A stretch of 64,000 nucleotides of DNA from Advenella incenata (GCF_004217095.1 NZ_SHKO01000003.1:1-64000); one strand, 5' to 3'. Counted from the first letter of the stretch, positions 49,962 to 59,214 are shown. Made by a program: numbers and translations. Notes: generated from the sequence alone by a model not told the origin.

Positions 49962-50714
49962 TTATACAGTTCGCCCGCCATCGACCGGCAACTCGACGCC
50001 GGTCAGGAACGCAGCGGCATCGCTGGCCAGAAAGACGGCAGCTGCGGCCACGTCTTTGGGCGTGGAAAACCGGCCCAGCGGGATGGATGAAATGAATTTG
50101 GCGCGGTTCTCGGGCGTGTCGGGCAGGCCCATGAACAGTTCGAACATGCCGGTGATCCCCATGACCGGGCAAATGGCATTGACCCGGATATTGTCGGGGC
50201 CCAATTCGACCGCCATGGATTTGGATAGCACATTGACTGCGCCCTTGGACGCGTTGTACCAGCTCAAGCCAGGGCGCGGGCGTATCCCTGCCGTTGAGCC
50301 GATATTGAGAATGACGCCGGCACCGGTCTGGCGCATAACGGGAACCACTGCCTGGGCCATATGGTAAATCGACTTGACGTTGACGTCGAACATCCGGTCA
50401 AACATCGCTTCGTCTACATCCAGCATGGGCTGGTTCTTGTGGGTAATGGCAGCGTTATTGACTACGATATCTGGGGGCCCGAAAGTGTCCACGCAATGGG
50501 CGACCAGGGCTCGCACCTGCTCTCCATTTGAAACATCTACGGTAAACGCACTGGCATTGTCCCCGAGTGCGCCGGCAACGCGCAAGGCTGCCGCTTCGTT
50601 GATATCGGCCACAATGACTTTTGCGCCTTCATTGATATAAGCAGTGGCAATGCCTTCGCCAAAGCCGCTGCCGGCGCCGGTGACAATAGCGATTTTATTA
50701 TCCAGAACAGCCAT
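49962..50714 (-). CDS. short-chain dehydrogenase (FabG-like)
   Basis: A classical SDR of 250 residues: TGAGSGFGEGIA cofactor motif, NNAAITHKN, catalytic Tyr and Lys in SWYNASKGAVN, and the C-terminal FLTGVELPVDGG. It sits between the aldehyde- and alcohol-dehydrogenase genes, 31 and 12 bases away. The substrate is probably a secondary alcohol or keto intermediate of the same pathway. Family firm, role inferred. Confidence 0.9.
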   Translation of the reverse strand: MAVLDNKIAIVTGAGSGFGEGIATAYINEGAKVIVADINEAAALRVAGALGDNASAFTVDVSNGEQVRALVAHCVDTFGPPDIVVNNAAITHKNQPMLDVDEAMFDRMFDVNVKSIYHMAQAVVPVMRQTGAGVILNIGSTAGIRPRPGLSWYNASKGAVNVLSKSMAVELGPDNIRVNAICPVMGITGMFELFMGLPDTPENRAKFISSIPLGRFSTPKDVAAAAVFLASDAAAFLTGVELPVDGGRTV

Positions 50715-50745
50715 GTTGTATGCTTCCTTTATAGAGTGAAGTGGA

Positions 50746-52179
50746 TTAACCGTGATAGTGAATGATTGTTTTGGTCGTGCTCATTTCCTCGAGCGCAACC
50801 AGACCTTTCTCACGTCCGTGTCCGCTGCGCTTGACGCCGCCAAAGGGCAGTTCAACACCGCCGCCTGCGCCAAAGCCGTTGATATACACTTGTCCGCATT
50901 TCACTTCTTTGGCTACGCGCTGCTGGATACCGCCGTTCTCGCTCCAGACAGCGGCCATCAAGCCGTAATCGGTAATGTTTGCCAGATGCACGGCTTGCTC
51001 TTCGGTATCAAAAGCCAGCGCAACCAGGACCGGGCCAAAAATTTCCTGCATCAACAGATCGCTGTCATGGTTGTCGGCAACAAACAGGGTCGGCGTTACG
51101 TAATAGCCTCCGTCCGGAACACCGGCTTGGATCTGTCCCTGCGCAAGTATTTTCAGGCCGTCCTTTTTACCCTGTTCCAGATACCGGTTAACACGGTCAA
51201 ACTGCGATTTGTTGATAACCGGGCCGCAATGCAAATCCATGTCCGGCGTGCCCACTTTCGTTTTGGAAAACTCTTCGGCAACAAGGCCGATGAATTCGTT
51301 GAAAATATCGCGCTGAATCAGCAGACGGCTGCCTGCGGTGCAGGTCTGGCCGGTGTTGGCGATGATGCCCTTCACAATGGCCGGGACGGCCAACTTCATA
51401 TTGACATCGTTAAACACCACATGAGCGGATTTCCCACCCAGTTCCAGGACACACTTGACCGCATGTTCTGCGGCTGCCTTCTGCACCAGCACGCCTACTT
51501 CATTGGAGCCGGTGAAGGTAACGAAGTTGATGTCCTCATGCGCCGACAGGCTGGCGCCGGCTTCTTCTCCCAGGCCGGTGACCACATTGAATACGCCGGC
51601 AGGCAGGCCGGCTTCCAGCGCCAGTTCGGCAACCCGGATCACCGACAGGCAGGCGTCTTCCGCCGGCTTGACCACGCATGCGTTGCCCATGGCCAGGGAG
51701 GGCGCAACACTTCTGCCTACCATTTGCGCCGGATAGTTCCAGGGAATGATATGCGCAGTCACACCCAGAGGCTCGCGGATGACCTGAACCGAGTAGCCAT
51801 TCAAAAAGGGAATGACCTCGCCGTGCACCTTGTCGGCCGCGGTGCCATAGAACTCGAAATAACGGGCCATCACCTGGATATCATTTCTTGCCGAGGAAAT
51901 TGCCTTGCCGGTATCCTTGGCTTCCAACTGGGACAGTTGCTCTGCGTTCTCCAGAATCAATCCGCTTAATTTGACCAGCAGTCGACCGCGTTCGAGTGCC
52001 GTGAATTTTTTCCAGGGGCCTTCAGCCGCAATTCTGGCTGCCTTGACCGCAAGGTCGACATCGGCCTCATCGCCTCGTGGAATTTGGGTGAAAACGGTGC
52101 CATCCACCGGCGAAATCACATCCAGCATCTGTCCGGATATTGCATCTGTCTTGCGTCCATTAATGATCATTTGCGGCAT
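50746..52179 (-). CDS. NAD(P)-dependent aldehyde dehydrogenase
   Basis: A 477-residue ALDH-superfamily enzyme. IIPWNYPAQM and FTGSNEVG form the cofactor site, Glu246 lies in VLELGGKS, and the nucleophile is Cys280 in NTGQTCTAG. It most resembles betaine/aromatic-aldehyde-type dehydrogenases. ATG 52179 has AGGA nine bases upstream; a start 48 bases earlier lies in the ABC ATPase gene. Its first 20 bases overlap the end of that ATPase gene, which ties the enzyme to the importer at the level of translation. Confidence 0.93.
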   Translation of the reverse strand: MPQMIINGRKTDAISGQMLDVISPVDGTVFTQIPRGDEADVDLAVKAARIAAEGPWKKFTALERGRLLVKLSGLILENAEQLSQLEAKDTGKAISSARNDIQVMARYFEFYGTAADKVHGEVIPFLNGYSVQVIREPLGVTAHIIPWNYPAQMVGRSVAPSLAMGNACVVKPAEDACLSVIRVAELALEAGLPAGVFNVVTGLGEEAGASLSAHEDINFVTFTGSNEVGVLVQKAAAEHAVKCVLELGGKSAHVVFNDVNMKLAVPAIVKGIIANTGQTCTAGSRLLIQRDIFNEFIGLVAEEFSKTKVGTPDMDLHCGPVINKSQFDRVNRYLEQGKKDGLKILAQGQIQAGVPDGGYYVTPTLFVADNHDSDLLMQEIFGPVLVALAFDTEEQAVHLANITDYGLMAAVWSENGGIQQRVAKEVKCGQVYINGFGAGGGVELPFGGVKRSGHGREKGLVALEEMSTTKTIIHYHG

Positions 52180-52855
52180 TTTCAGTTGTCCTTTGGTTTG
52201 CGTATAAGCTAATTTCTCCGCGTTCAATATTCCATATCTGATTTGGAATATCTCCCAGCAGCTTGATATTTGATTCTGTAATCACGATGCTCAGTTCGGG
52301 CTCTAGCTGCTTTAACCGGTTCAGAGCCTCGGTATATTCGGCGCCCAGTCGCGGCGCCAGGCCCTGAAAGGGTTCGTCCAGAAGCAGCAGTTTTGTGCCG
52401 ATCATCACCGCGCGTCCCAGCGCCACCATCTTGCCCTGTCCGCCCGATAAGGCCGACCCCGAGCGGTCCAGCATGGGCACCAGCTGTGGTATGGCTTGCA
52501 GCACACAGTCCAGGCGTGCCTTGATCGCGTTGGCACTCATATTCTGTACTTCACAGGGCAGGCGCAGATTCTGTTCCACCGACAAGGTCGGGAAAATAAC
52601 CCGGTTTTCCGGTGCATAGCCAATGTGCAACGCTGCCCTGGCATGACCCGCAAGCGCAGTCAGGTTGGTGTCGTCGAACCGGATCTGGCCGCTACGCGTC
52701 TTGACCAGACCCATCATGGCGCGCAGCAGGGTGGTTTTACCTGCGCCATTGCGCCCGACAATGCCTATCGTCAGGCCGCTATCGAACGTTGCTGTGATAT
52801 TTCTGAGGATCTGATTGCCGGCCAGATCGACACTGACGTTGTTCAGGCTGAGCAT
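52160..52855 (-). CDS. ABC importer ATPase, LivF-type
   Basis: The 231-residue ATPase has Walker A GRNGAGKTT, signature SALSGGQGKM and Walker B LLLLDEPFQGLAP, the LivF pattern. ATG 52855 starts MLSLNNVSV; a longer frame to 52945 would read into the LivG-type gene and is rejected. The start overlaps the LivG-type stop by one base (TGATG). Note GKM where LivF usually has QQM in the signature motif. Confidence 0.92.
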   Translation of the reverse strand: MLSLNNVSVDLAGNQILRNITATFDSGLTIGIVGRNGAGKTTLLRAMMGLVKTRSGQIRFDDTNLTALAGHARAALHIGYAPENRVIFPTLSVEQNLRLPCEVQNMSANAIKARLDCVLQAIPQLVPMLDRSGSALSGGQGKMVALGRAVMIGTKLLLLDEPFQGLAPRLGAEYTEALNRLKQLEPELSIVITESNIKLLGDIPNQIWNIERGEISLYANQRTTENAANDH

Positions 52856-53598
52856 CAATGGTCTCCAAGCACGGCGCTGCGCACCAGCGGATTGTTCAGT
52901 ACCTCGGACGGGCTGCCGTCGGCGGCGATTTTCCCGGAAATCCATGCCGCAACGCGGGTGGCATAGCAGGCAACGATGTCTTCATCATGTTCGACAAACC
53001 AACTGGTTACTTTGCGCTGCTCAAGCGCATCCATGACCAGTCGCATCAGGCTGTGTTTATCTTCTGATGCGACACCGCTGGTCGGTTCATCCATAATCAG
53101 CAGTTGCGGGCGCAGCGACAGGGCCATGGCTACATCCAGGAGTTTTTTCTTGCCTTCTGGCAGGTCCACCGAAAGCGCACTGGCGTCCTGCGACAGACCC
53201 ACCAGTTCCAGTGTCTCACCCACTTCACGGGCGTCGGCCAGACGGCTCAATGGCCGAAAATAGCTCAGGCGGGTATTTCTGCTTGCCGCCGCAATCTGAA
53301 TGCATTCGCGCACGGTATGTTCGGTAAATAGCTGAGGAAGCTGAAAGGATCTTCCCATTCCAAGCCGGACAATTTTCCGGGGCGACAGGGCGGTAATGTC
53401 CTTGCCAGCAAAGTAGACGTTGCCCGAATCGGGCTTCAGGTATCCGGTGCAAATATTGATGAAGGTGGTCTTGCCGGCGCCGTTCTGACCGATGACAGCC
53501 AGCCTTTCGCCTTCATGCAGTTCAAAATTGATCTGGTCGGCCGCGACCACGCCGCCAAAGGCGAGACTGAGATTTTGCGTCTTTACTAATGGTTGCAT
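52855..53598 (-). CDS. ABC importer ATPase, LivG-type
   Basis: The 247-residue ATPase shows FGGVVAADQINFELHEGE, Walker A GQNGAGKTT, and Walker B LLIMDEPTSGV. The signature region is atypical: VDLPEGKKKLLDVAMAL stands where LSYGQQR-like sequence is expected, a variant seen in some LivG relatives. It should form a heterodimer with the LivF-type ATPase. It begins 13 bases after the LivM-type gene. Confidence 0.92.
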   Translation of the reverse strand: MQPLVKTQNLSLAFGGVVAADQINFELHEGERLAVIGQNGAGKTTFINICTGYLKPDSGNVYFAGKDITALSPRKIVRLGMGRSFQLPQLFTEHTVRECIQIAAASRNTRLSYFRPLSRLADAREVGETLELVGLSQDASALSVDLPEGKKKLLDVAMALSLRPQLLIMDEPTSGVASEDKHSLMRLVMDALEQRKVTSWFVEHDEDIVACYATRVAAWISGKIAADGSPSEVLNNPLVRSAVLGDH

Positions 53599-53611
53599 CG
53601 CTTATGTTCCC

Positions 53612-54547
53612 CTAGGCTCGCTTCAGTTTGTGTTTTCGCATGATTTGGCCTACCACCCCGTTAGGCACGACGAAAATCACCAGGATCAGTGTCAGCCCCA
53701 GAATGGCTTGCCAGAAACCGGGGAAATAGGCCGACGAAATCAGCTTGACGGTTTCAAAGATAGCGGCACCGATAAATGCGCCGCTTACATGGGCGGCACC
53801 GCCCAGAATCGTGATGTACACATACTCTGCAGAGCGCAGCCAGGTGCCGATTTCCGGCGTGACCAGTCCCTGTATCAGGGCCAGGATGGCGCCGGAAAAC
53901 CCCACCACGGCGCCCGATAAGATATAACCCTTCCATAGTACGTGGCGCGGCGAAATGCCCAGATACTCAAGCCGGGTTTCGTTGGTCTTGATCGCTGCCA
54001 GCGCCTGGCCATTGCCCGAGCGGAAATAGCGCTGCACTGCCCAGGCAATAAGCAGCGAACCGGCCAGGGCAATGCACATCAGCGTAAACTCGAAGGCGCC
54101 TCGCTCAAGCACAATGCCCGCAACGGTCGGCCTGCTGACGCGAATGCCGTCGGTGCCACCGGTAATATCGTAGAATTTTGTGGTGAGGGCAAACAGCACC
54201 ATGCTTAACGCGAGATTGAGCATGCCGAAGAAAATCCCCCGGTACCGGACTACAAACATGCCGATTAAGGCGCTGAACAAGGTGGCAATGGCCACGCTGC
54301 ACAAGATGAGAACGATGACATCGGTCTCAGGTCGCAATCGGGTGATAAAGGCAATGCTGTACGCAGCGACTGATGCATACATGGCATGCCCGAATGACAC
54401 CTGGCCGGCACGCAGCATCACTGAAATGCCCAGCGCCGCAATGGCATAGGTCAGGCCGATAATCAGGGGGGTGATGGTCCAGGGAACCAGGTAGCCGCAA
54501 AGCAGCACGAGCAGTGCCGACACCAAACTGAGTGTATAAATTTTCAT
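53612..54547 (-). CDS. ABC importer permease, LivM-type
   Basis: A 311-residue membrane protein with about nine to ten helices and the LivM pattern (AIAALGISVMLRAGQVSFGHAMY near the N-terminus, ETRLEYLGISPRHV in the coupling loop region, a helix with LGLTLILVIFVVPNG at the end). Its start overlaps the LivH-type stop by four bases (ATGA). Confidence 0.92.
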   Translation of the reverse strand: MKIYTLSLVSALLVLLCGYLVPWTITPLIIGLTYAIAALGISVMLRAGQVSFGHAMYASVAAYSIAFITRLRPETDVIVLILCSVAIATLFSALIGMFVVRYRGIFFGMLNLALSMVLFALTTKFYDITGGTDGIRVSRPTVAGIVLERGAFEFTLMCIALAGSLLIAWAVQRYFRSGNGQALAAIKTNETRLEYLGISPRHVLWKGYILSGAVVGFSGAILALIQGLVTPEIGTWLRSAEYVYITILGGAAHVSGAFIGAAIFETVKLISSAYFPGFWQAILGLTLILVIFVVPNGVVGQIMRKHKLKRA

Positions 54548-55449
54548 ATTGTTCTGGCCTGTGCTACTTTGAATAATCCGTTTGGCCTGAAGATCAGCAC
54601 CAGCACCATGATGATGTATGGCACAGCCACTTCCACTTCCGGCGCCAGGTAGATAGAGAAAGACCGTATTACGCCTATCAGTATTGCGGCAATAAGTGCG
54701 CCGGTAATCTGCCCCAGCCCGGCGGTGGCGACCACGGCAAAGGACAGGACCACCATATCGGCACCCACGCCCGGCACGAGCGAGGTGGTAGGCGATGCGA
54801 GCGCTCCGCCAAGCACGCCCAGAATTGTGCCTATGACAAATGTGAAATAGCTGATGCGCCTGGCATTGATTCCCATCGCGGTGGCCACTTCGCTATTATG
54901 GGTAATGGCAACAATCTGTTTGCCAAGCCTGGTATACCGGAGAAAATAGACCAGGGCCACATACGCAACCAGGGCAGTGCCGGGGATGATCAGCAACTGA
55001 TAGGTGGTGTAGGTAATGTTGCCCAACTCTATATTTCCCAGGCGCCCGACAACTTCGCTGGCGGTATAGGGCTGCGCGCCCCAGATGAATTTTTGCAGAT
55101 CTTCAAAGATAAGAAAGGCGCCAAACGTTAACAGCAGTTTGAGAATGGGATCGTAGCCATGGGTCCTGCGTATCAGCACAAATTCGACAACCGAGCCCAG
55201 TATGATGCCCACAATAATGGCCACCAGAAACAACGAGAGCAATGGCAGCAGCGCCGACTCTGTGGTTGGTGCATAAACGGCGATGAGCGTTGCGGCTGCG
55301 TATCCGCCATAGGCATAGAATGCACCGTGGGCGACGTTCAGAATACCCATTACGCCAAAGATTAGCGTCAGCCCGAGCGACACCAGAAAGAGCAGGCCGG
55401 CGTATGAAAGGCCGTCCAATAAAGCGATCAGGATTAAATCCGAATTCAT
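54544..55449 (-). CDS. ABC importer permease, LivH-type; first gene of the operon
   Basis: A 301-residue membrane protein with the LivH pattern: LIFGVMGILNVAHGAFYAYGG near residue 28, HNSEVATAMGINARRI (coupling region, near residue 186) and LASPTTSLVPGVGADM. It begins with ATG 55449 behind GGTGGGG. It is the promoter-proximal gene of the eight-gene leftward operon; no regulator gene adjoins. Confidence 0.93.
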   Translation of the reverse strand: MNSDLILIALLDGLSYAGLLFLVSLGLTLIFGVMGILNVAHGAFYAYGGYAAATLIAVYAPTTESALLPLLSLFLVAIIVGIILGSVVEFVLIRRTHGYDPILKLLLTFGAFLIFEDLQKFIWGAQPYTASEVVGRLGNIELGNITYTTYQLLIIPGTALVAYVALVYFLRYTRLGKQIVAITHNSEVATAMGINARRISYFTFVIGTILGVLGGALASPTTSLVPGVGADMVVLSFAVVATAGLGQITGALIAAILIGVIRSFSIYLAPEVEVAVPYIIMVLVLIFRPNGLFKVAQARTI

Positions 55450-55797
55450 GTTGTCCCCACCTTAATTTTTAGCTATTAGACAGGATATATACAGTAATCC
55501 ACACAGGTAAAACCCTTAGCGTACGCTTTGTCTTTTTGAAACCCGGACTTTTCTATTCTGATAGTCGCGCCAGAACAGTTCAGGGTGGTGGCAAGCAACC
55601 GGCATTTTCGGTTCACCTTTTGGCTTGCGTGCCAGACCAAAATTTTCCGGCAATGACAGTTGCCATCAACAGTTGTGATTGATGCCGGTGTTCATGACAG
55701 ATTTGCATCCAGTTATAAGCAATTGAAACATTCATTTGATCGCTTCGTTTTGGATGTTAGCCTTTTACTTTGTTGATTTTCATTGAGGGAGTACGCC
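55450..55797. other. divergent intergenic region between the ABC operon and sodC
   Basis: A 348-bp region that must hold both divergent promoters. It is AT-rich near both ends. I find no strong inverted repeat or recognisable operator, and no reading frame with support. Confidence 0.5.
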
Positions 55798-56331
55798 ATG
55801 AAATTGGAAAAACTGTTACTGACCGGTATGTTATGTGCAGGAATGATATCCACGGCAAGTGCCGCCGAACTGAAAGTGACCATGAACGAGGCGACCACCT
55901 CGGGGGCGGGCAAGGCAATGGGCCAGGTGACCATCAGCGAGACACCTTTTGGCTTGCTCTTTACACCCGATATCAAAGGGCTTGAACCCGGCGTGCACGG
56001 TTTTCACGTTCACGAGAATGCCAGTTGTGATGCTGCTGACAAAGACGGCAAAACGGTGCCAGCCCAGGCTGCCGGCGGCCATCTGGATCCGAAGAAAACA
56101 GGCAAGCATGAAGGACCGTATAGCGAGCAGGGCCATTTGGGCGACCTGCCAGGGCTGGTTGTCGCTGCCGATGGCACCTCGACATACCCGGTGCTGGCTC
56201 CGCGACTCAAGGCCTTGTCCGATGTGCAGCAGCATGCGCTCATGATTCATGAGGGCGGCGATAACTATTCAGACCATCCCAAGGCGCTCGGCGGTGGCGG
56301 TGGACGCATGGTGTGCGGCGTGATTAAATAA
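55798..56331 (+). CDS. sodC: periplasmic Cu,Zn superoxide dismutase
   Basis: SodC, 177 residues, with signal peptide MKLEKLLLTGMLCAGMISTA. Copper and zinc ligands are in HGFHVHENASC, AGGHLDP, and HALMIHEGGDNYSDHP; the disulfide partner is in the C-terminal GGRMVCGVIK. ATG 55798 has GGGAG upstream with good spacing. It removes periplasmic superoxide. Monocistronic. Confidence 0.95.
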   Translation: MKLEKLLLTGMLCAGMISTASAAELKVTMNEATTSGAGKAMGQVTISETPFGLLFTPDIKGLEPGVHGFHVHENASCDAADKDGKTVPAQAAGGHLDPKKTGKHEGPYSEQGHLGDLPGLVVAADGTSTYPVLAPRLKALSDVQQHALMIHEGGDNYSDHPKALGGGGGRMVCGVIK

Positions 56332-56658
56332 ATTCATGCTCTATGGCATGGGCGGTCGCCGTTGTCCAGGGATTTCCGGCCTGCGGCCGGCTGCGTGCGG
56401 GCCAGCTTGTGGCGTTGATCACCCGCAGCGCTGCGGGTGATCGGCCGGCCTCGATTGTTGCCGATTGGAACGGGTGTTAGCGGGGCAGGGCGCATGGAGC
56501 AGGGGCGCCTTTACCTGATCACGCAATCGTGCGCCTGACAGGGGATCACTTTTACTGGATCACGCAGCGACACAGCCGGTGCAGGCGCCTTATTGAAAGA
56601 CGCTAACGGGTATTACGCGGTATGATCAGCACAGTTTCGAATCCACCAGGGGACGGTT
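56332..56658. other. repeat-rich intergenic region between sodC and the YnfA-family gene
   Basis: A 327-bp stretch with no gene. It contains a perfect 26-bp palindrome (56417-56442) and an imperfect direct repeat, TTTACCTGATCACGCA (56510-56525) and TTTACTGGATCACGCA (56551-56566). GATCAC occurs four times on this strand within 150 bp. No convincing T-tailed terminator for sodC is visible. Confidence 0.55.
56417..56442. repeat. perfect 26-bp palindrome
   Basis: GATCACCCGCAGC is followed directly by its exact complement GCTGCGGGTGATC, with no spacer. It lies about 85 bases after the sodC stop. It could form a stable hairpin in RNA or be a dimer binding site. Confidence 0.9.
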
Positions 56659-56991
56659 GTGCTGCGAGTTTTTTTTCTTTTCACACTGACTGCCATTGCG
56701 GAAATCGCCGGCTGCTATCTGTTCTATTTCTGGCTGCGCCGCGATGGCAATTGGTGGGTATTGATTGCATCGCTGGCCTCGCTTATCCTGTTTGCCTGGC
56801 TGCTGACCCTGCATCCGGTGGCCACGGGCCGAGTTTATGCGGCGTATGGCGCAGTCTATGTGGTGGTCTCGGTGATATGGCTCAATCTGGTGGACCGCAG
56901 TTCAATGTCGGGGCTGGAGTGGGCAGGGCTGCTGCTGGCGCTTGCCGGTATGGGCCTGATGGTGTCGGGTTGGACCATTGCACATAAATAG
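56659..56991 (+). CDS. YnfA/UPF0060-family small membrane protein
   Basis: A 110-residue protein with four membrane helices. It has the family pattern: TAIAEIAGCYLFYFWLR in helix 1, WVLIASLASLILFAWLLTL, RVYAAYGAVYVVVSVIWLN, and GLLLALAGMGLMVSG at the end. UPF0060 belongs to the small-multidrug-resistance-like fold; transport function is suspected. The GTG start 56659 has AGGGGA five bases upstream. The patatin gene starts six bases after its stop, so the two are likely cotranscribed. Confidence 0.9.
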   Translation: MLRVFFLFTLTAIAEIAGCYLFYFWLRRDGNWWVLIASLASLILFAWLLTLHPVATGRVYAAYGAVYVVVSVIWLNLVDRSSMSGLEWAGLLLALAGMGLMVSGWTIAHK

Positions 56992-56997
56992 GCTGCC

Positions 56998-58512
56998 ATG
57001 CGGATTCATAAATTTGTTTTCATTGTTTTGCTGTCGGCGCTTTCTGCCTGCTCGTCCCTGACGCCGTGGCGCAATCCGCCGCTGCCGCTGGGCACCCCTG
57101 ACACTGGCGTTGACACGGCGCGGCTGACCGAGAGAACCGATCCGTCTTTTATCATCATCCTGAGCATTTCCGGGGGCGGGGCGCGCGCGGCGGCATTTGG
57201 CTATGGGGTGCTCAAGGAATTGGCCGACACACAGATCCGGTGGAACGGTCATACCCAAACGCTGCTCAGCCAGGTCGATGTGGTGCGTGGCGTATCGGGA
57301 GGCAGTATCGTGGCTGCCTATTATGCGCTCAATGGCAACAAGACTTTCCCGGCGTTTAAAAACGAATATTTGTACAAGGATTTCCAGCAGAGTCTGGTGT
57401 CCGCCATATTCAGTCCGCAAAATTTTGCCGCGGCGGTCTCGCCTACGGTCGGTCGTGGCCATGTGCTGGCCCAGAAACTGGATTTGCTCTATGAAGGCAA
57501 AACCTACGATGACTTATATCGTAACCCGCATGCAGACCTGATCGTGCTGGCGACCGATTTATCCCAAGGCACGAGTTTTGAGTTTTCACCCGATCAGTTG
57601 GCGACCATGTGCGCGGACATCCGCAAGGTGCCGCTCTCGTTTGCGGTGGCATCCTCGGCCGCTGTGCCAATGGTACTGTCGCCGCTGACGCTGAAAAATT
57701 ATGCCGGACAATGCGAGTATTCCGCCCGAAAACGCGAGCAGGTATCCAGGCTGCAGGGCGACTACCGGATGCGTGCTTACCGCTCGGATGTCCTGGGTTA
57801 TCTGGACAGCAAAAACCGGCCCTATATCCATTTGGTCGACGGCGGCCTATCGGACAACCTGGGCGTGCGCGGCCTGATGGATCGCGTCACGCTTGGTATC
57901 GGCCAATTGCGCCGCGGTCAGATCAGCAAGGGCACTGTCAGAAAAGTGGCGTTTGTGGTGATCAATGCCGAGCGTGATCCCAGCGTCAATATCGACAAAA
58001 GCGAAAATGTTCCCACGCTGTCGGATGTTTTTGACACGATCATGTTCAGTACGTCGGGCCGGGTCACCACGCAGACCATGCAGATGGTGCAGGACACTGG
58101 ACGGCACTGGGCGACGTTAAGAAAATCGCTCAATCCCCAATTGCAGGGGTTGCTGGCGCCCGATGCGCAATTGCATGTTGTGCCGGTCAGTCTGCGTGAA
58201 GCGCCAGCAGGATTGTCGGTGCCACGCGGGCATTTGCTGCGCATTCCCACGCTGTTTACCGTCAATCGCAAGGATGTGGACGCGCTTATTGAGGCCGGCC
58301 GACAGACGCTGCGGCAGAATCCAGAGTATCAGGCGCTGTTGCAGGGGTTGGGCACGCAGATACCACAGCAGGCAGCTGCGGCAGGCTCGCCAATCACGCC
58401 TGTCGGTCCGTTGCCGCCCGCGTCATCGGCTTACGCGCCGCCAGGCCGATCAGCTTTGGCGCCGCGTCCTGCCACGGGTCGTGAGGTGGACGCCCTGTAT
58501 TCGGGAGGCTAG
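56998..58512 (+). CDS. patatin-like phospholipase, predicted lipoprotein
   Basis: A 504-residue protein with a lipoprotein signal (lipobox LSAC, Cys18). The patatin fold follows: oxyanion motif SGGGARAAAFGYG near residue 60, nucleophile Ser100 in GVSGGS, and Asp281 in DGGLSDN, giving the Ser-Asp dyad. A Pro/Ala-rich tail of about 60 residues ends the protein. Lipid-acyl hydrolase activity in the periplasm or at the outer membrane is likely. Secretion-linked patatins carry an Omp85 barrel; none is present. Translationally close to the YnfA-family gene. Confidence 0.88.
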   Translation: MRIHKFVFIVLLSALSACSSLTPWRNPPLPLGTPDTGVDTARLTERTDPSFIIILSISGGGARAAAFGYGVLKELADTQIRWNGHTQTLLSQVDVVRGVSGGSIVAAYYALNGNKTFPAFKNEYLYKDFQQSLVSAIFSPQNFAAAVSPTVGRGHVLAQKLDLLYEGKTYDDLYRNPHADLIVLATDLSQGTSFEFSPDQLATMCADIRKVPLSFAVASSAAVPMVLSPLTLKNYAGQCEYSARKREQVSRLQGDYRMRAYRSDVLGYLDSKNRPYIHLVDGGLSDNLGVRGLMDRVTLGIGQLRRGQISKGTVRKVAFVVINAERDPSVNIDKSENVPTLSDVFDTIMFSTSGRVTTQTMQMVQDTGRHWATLRKSLNPQLQGLLAPDAQLHVVPVSLREAPAGLSVPRGHLLRIPTLFTVNRKDVDALIEAGRQTLRQNPEYQALLQGLGTQIPQQAAAAGSPITPVGPLPPASSAYAPPGRSALAPRPATGREVDALYSGG

Positions 58513-58656
58513 CGCCGATGCGGCGGTTCGCCTGGTTGCCGTTCAGTCCGCTTGCCAGATCCCGAAAGCGGCCGGTTCGACAAAAGGGGATGCTTTTTGT
58601 AGCGCCGATCTGGTATAACAATGGCTGTTCAAGTCTACCCTTTACCGGAGTTTGCC

Positions 58657-59154
58657 ATGTCCGCTTCACCCCTTGCCGCGCTGATCACTTGCGATATTAT
58701 GGATCAGCACCCGTCGCTGCCGTCCTGCGATACCCAGTTCAGACTCTTCGGCCGTAAACGCGCCATTGCGGGACGGGTTCGTACGGTCAAAGTGTTCGAA
58801 GACAATACCTTCATTCGTCAGGTCCTGTCCGAACCGGGTCAGGGAGCCGTATTGGTGGTGGACGCCGCTGCTTCCCTGCATTGTGCGGTGGTGGGCGATA
58901 TGATCGCCAAGCTGGGGCAGGATAACGGCTGGTCCGGGATCATCGTGTATGGCGCGATCCGGGACAGTGAGCAGATTGATGCCATGGATTTTTGCGTGAA
59001 GGCGCTGGGCACCAATCCGCGCAAAAGCGGTAAAAACAGCCTGGGCCTGATCGATGTACCCGTTACTTTCGGCAATGTCCGTTTTGTCCCTGGTCAGTAC
59101 CTGTATAGCGATGCCGATGGCATTGTGGTCTCTGAGCAGGCGCTGTCGCTGTAA
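58657..59154 (+). CDS. rraA: RraA-family protein (RNase E regulator / HMG aldolase-like)
   Basis: The 165-residue protein has the RraA fold: FGRKRAIAGRVRTVKVFEDN, VVDAAASLHCAVVGDMIAKL, GWSGIIVYGAIRDS, and YLYSDADGIVVS at the C-terminus. Family members either bind RNase E or act as 4-hydroxy-4-methyl-2-oxoglutarate/oxaloacetate aldolases; GDMIAKLGQDNGWSGIIVYG-type sequence fits both. ATG 58657 has CGGAG six bases upstream; an ATG at 58621 has none. Confidence 0.9.
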   Translation: MSASPLAALITCDIMDQHPSLPSCDTQFRLFGRKRAIAGRVRTVKVFEDNTFIRQVLSEPGQGAVLVVDAAASLHCAVVGDMIAKLGQDNGWSGIIVYGAIRDSEQIDAMDFCVKALGTNPRKSGKNSLGLIDVPVTFGNVRFVPGQYLYSDADGIVVSEQALSL

Positions 59155-59214
59155 AAAGCAGTGGCCCCTGTTGGCACCCAACGCGACAGTGGAAAAGTAC
59201 CGGCTTAGTGCGTT

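Noticed and set aside
50752-51969. Plus-strand frame of 405 codons within the aldehyde dehydrogenase gene
   Set aside because: Antisense shadow; the minus-strand ALDH has all catalytic motifs.
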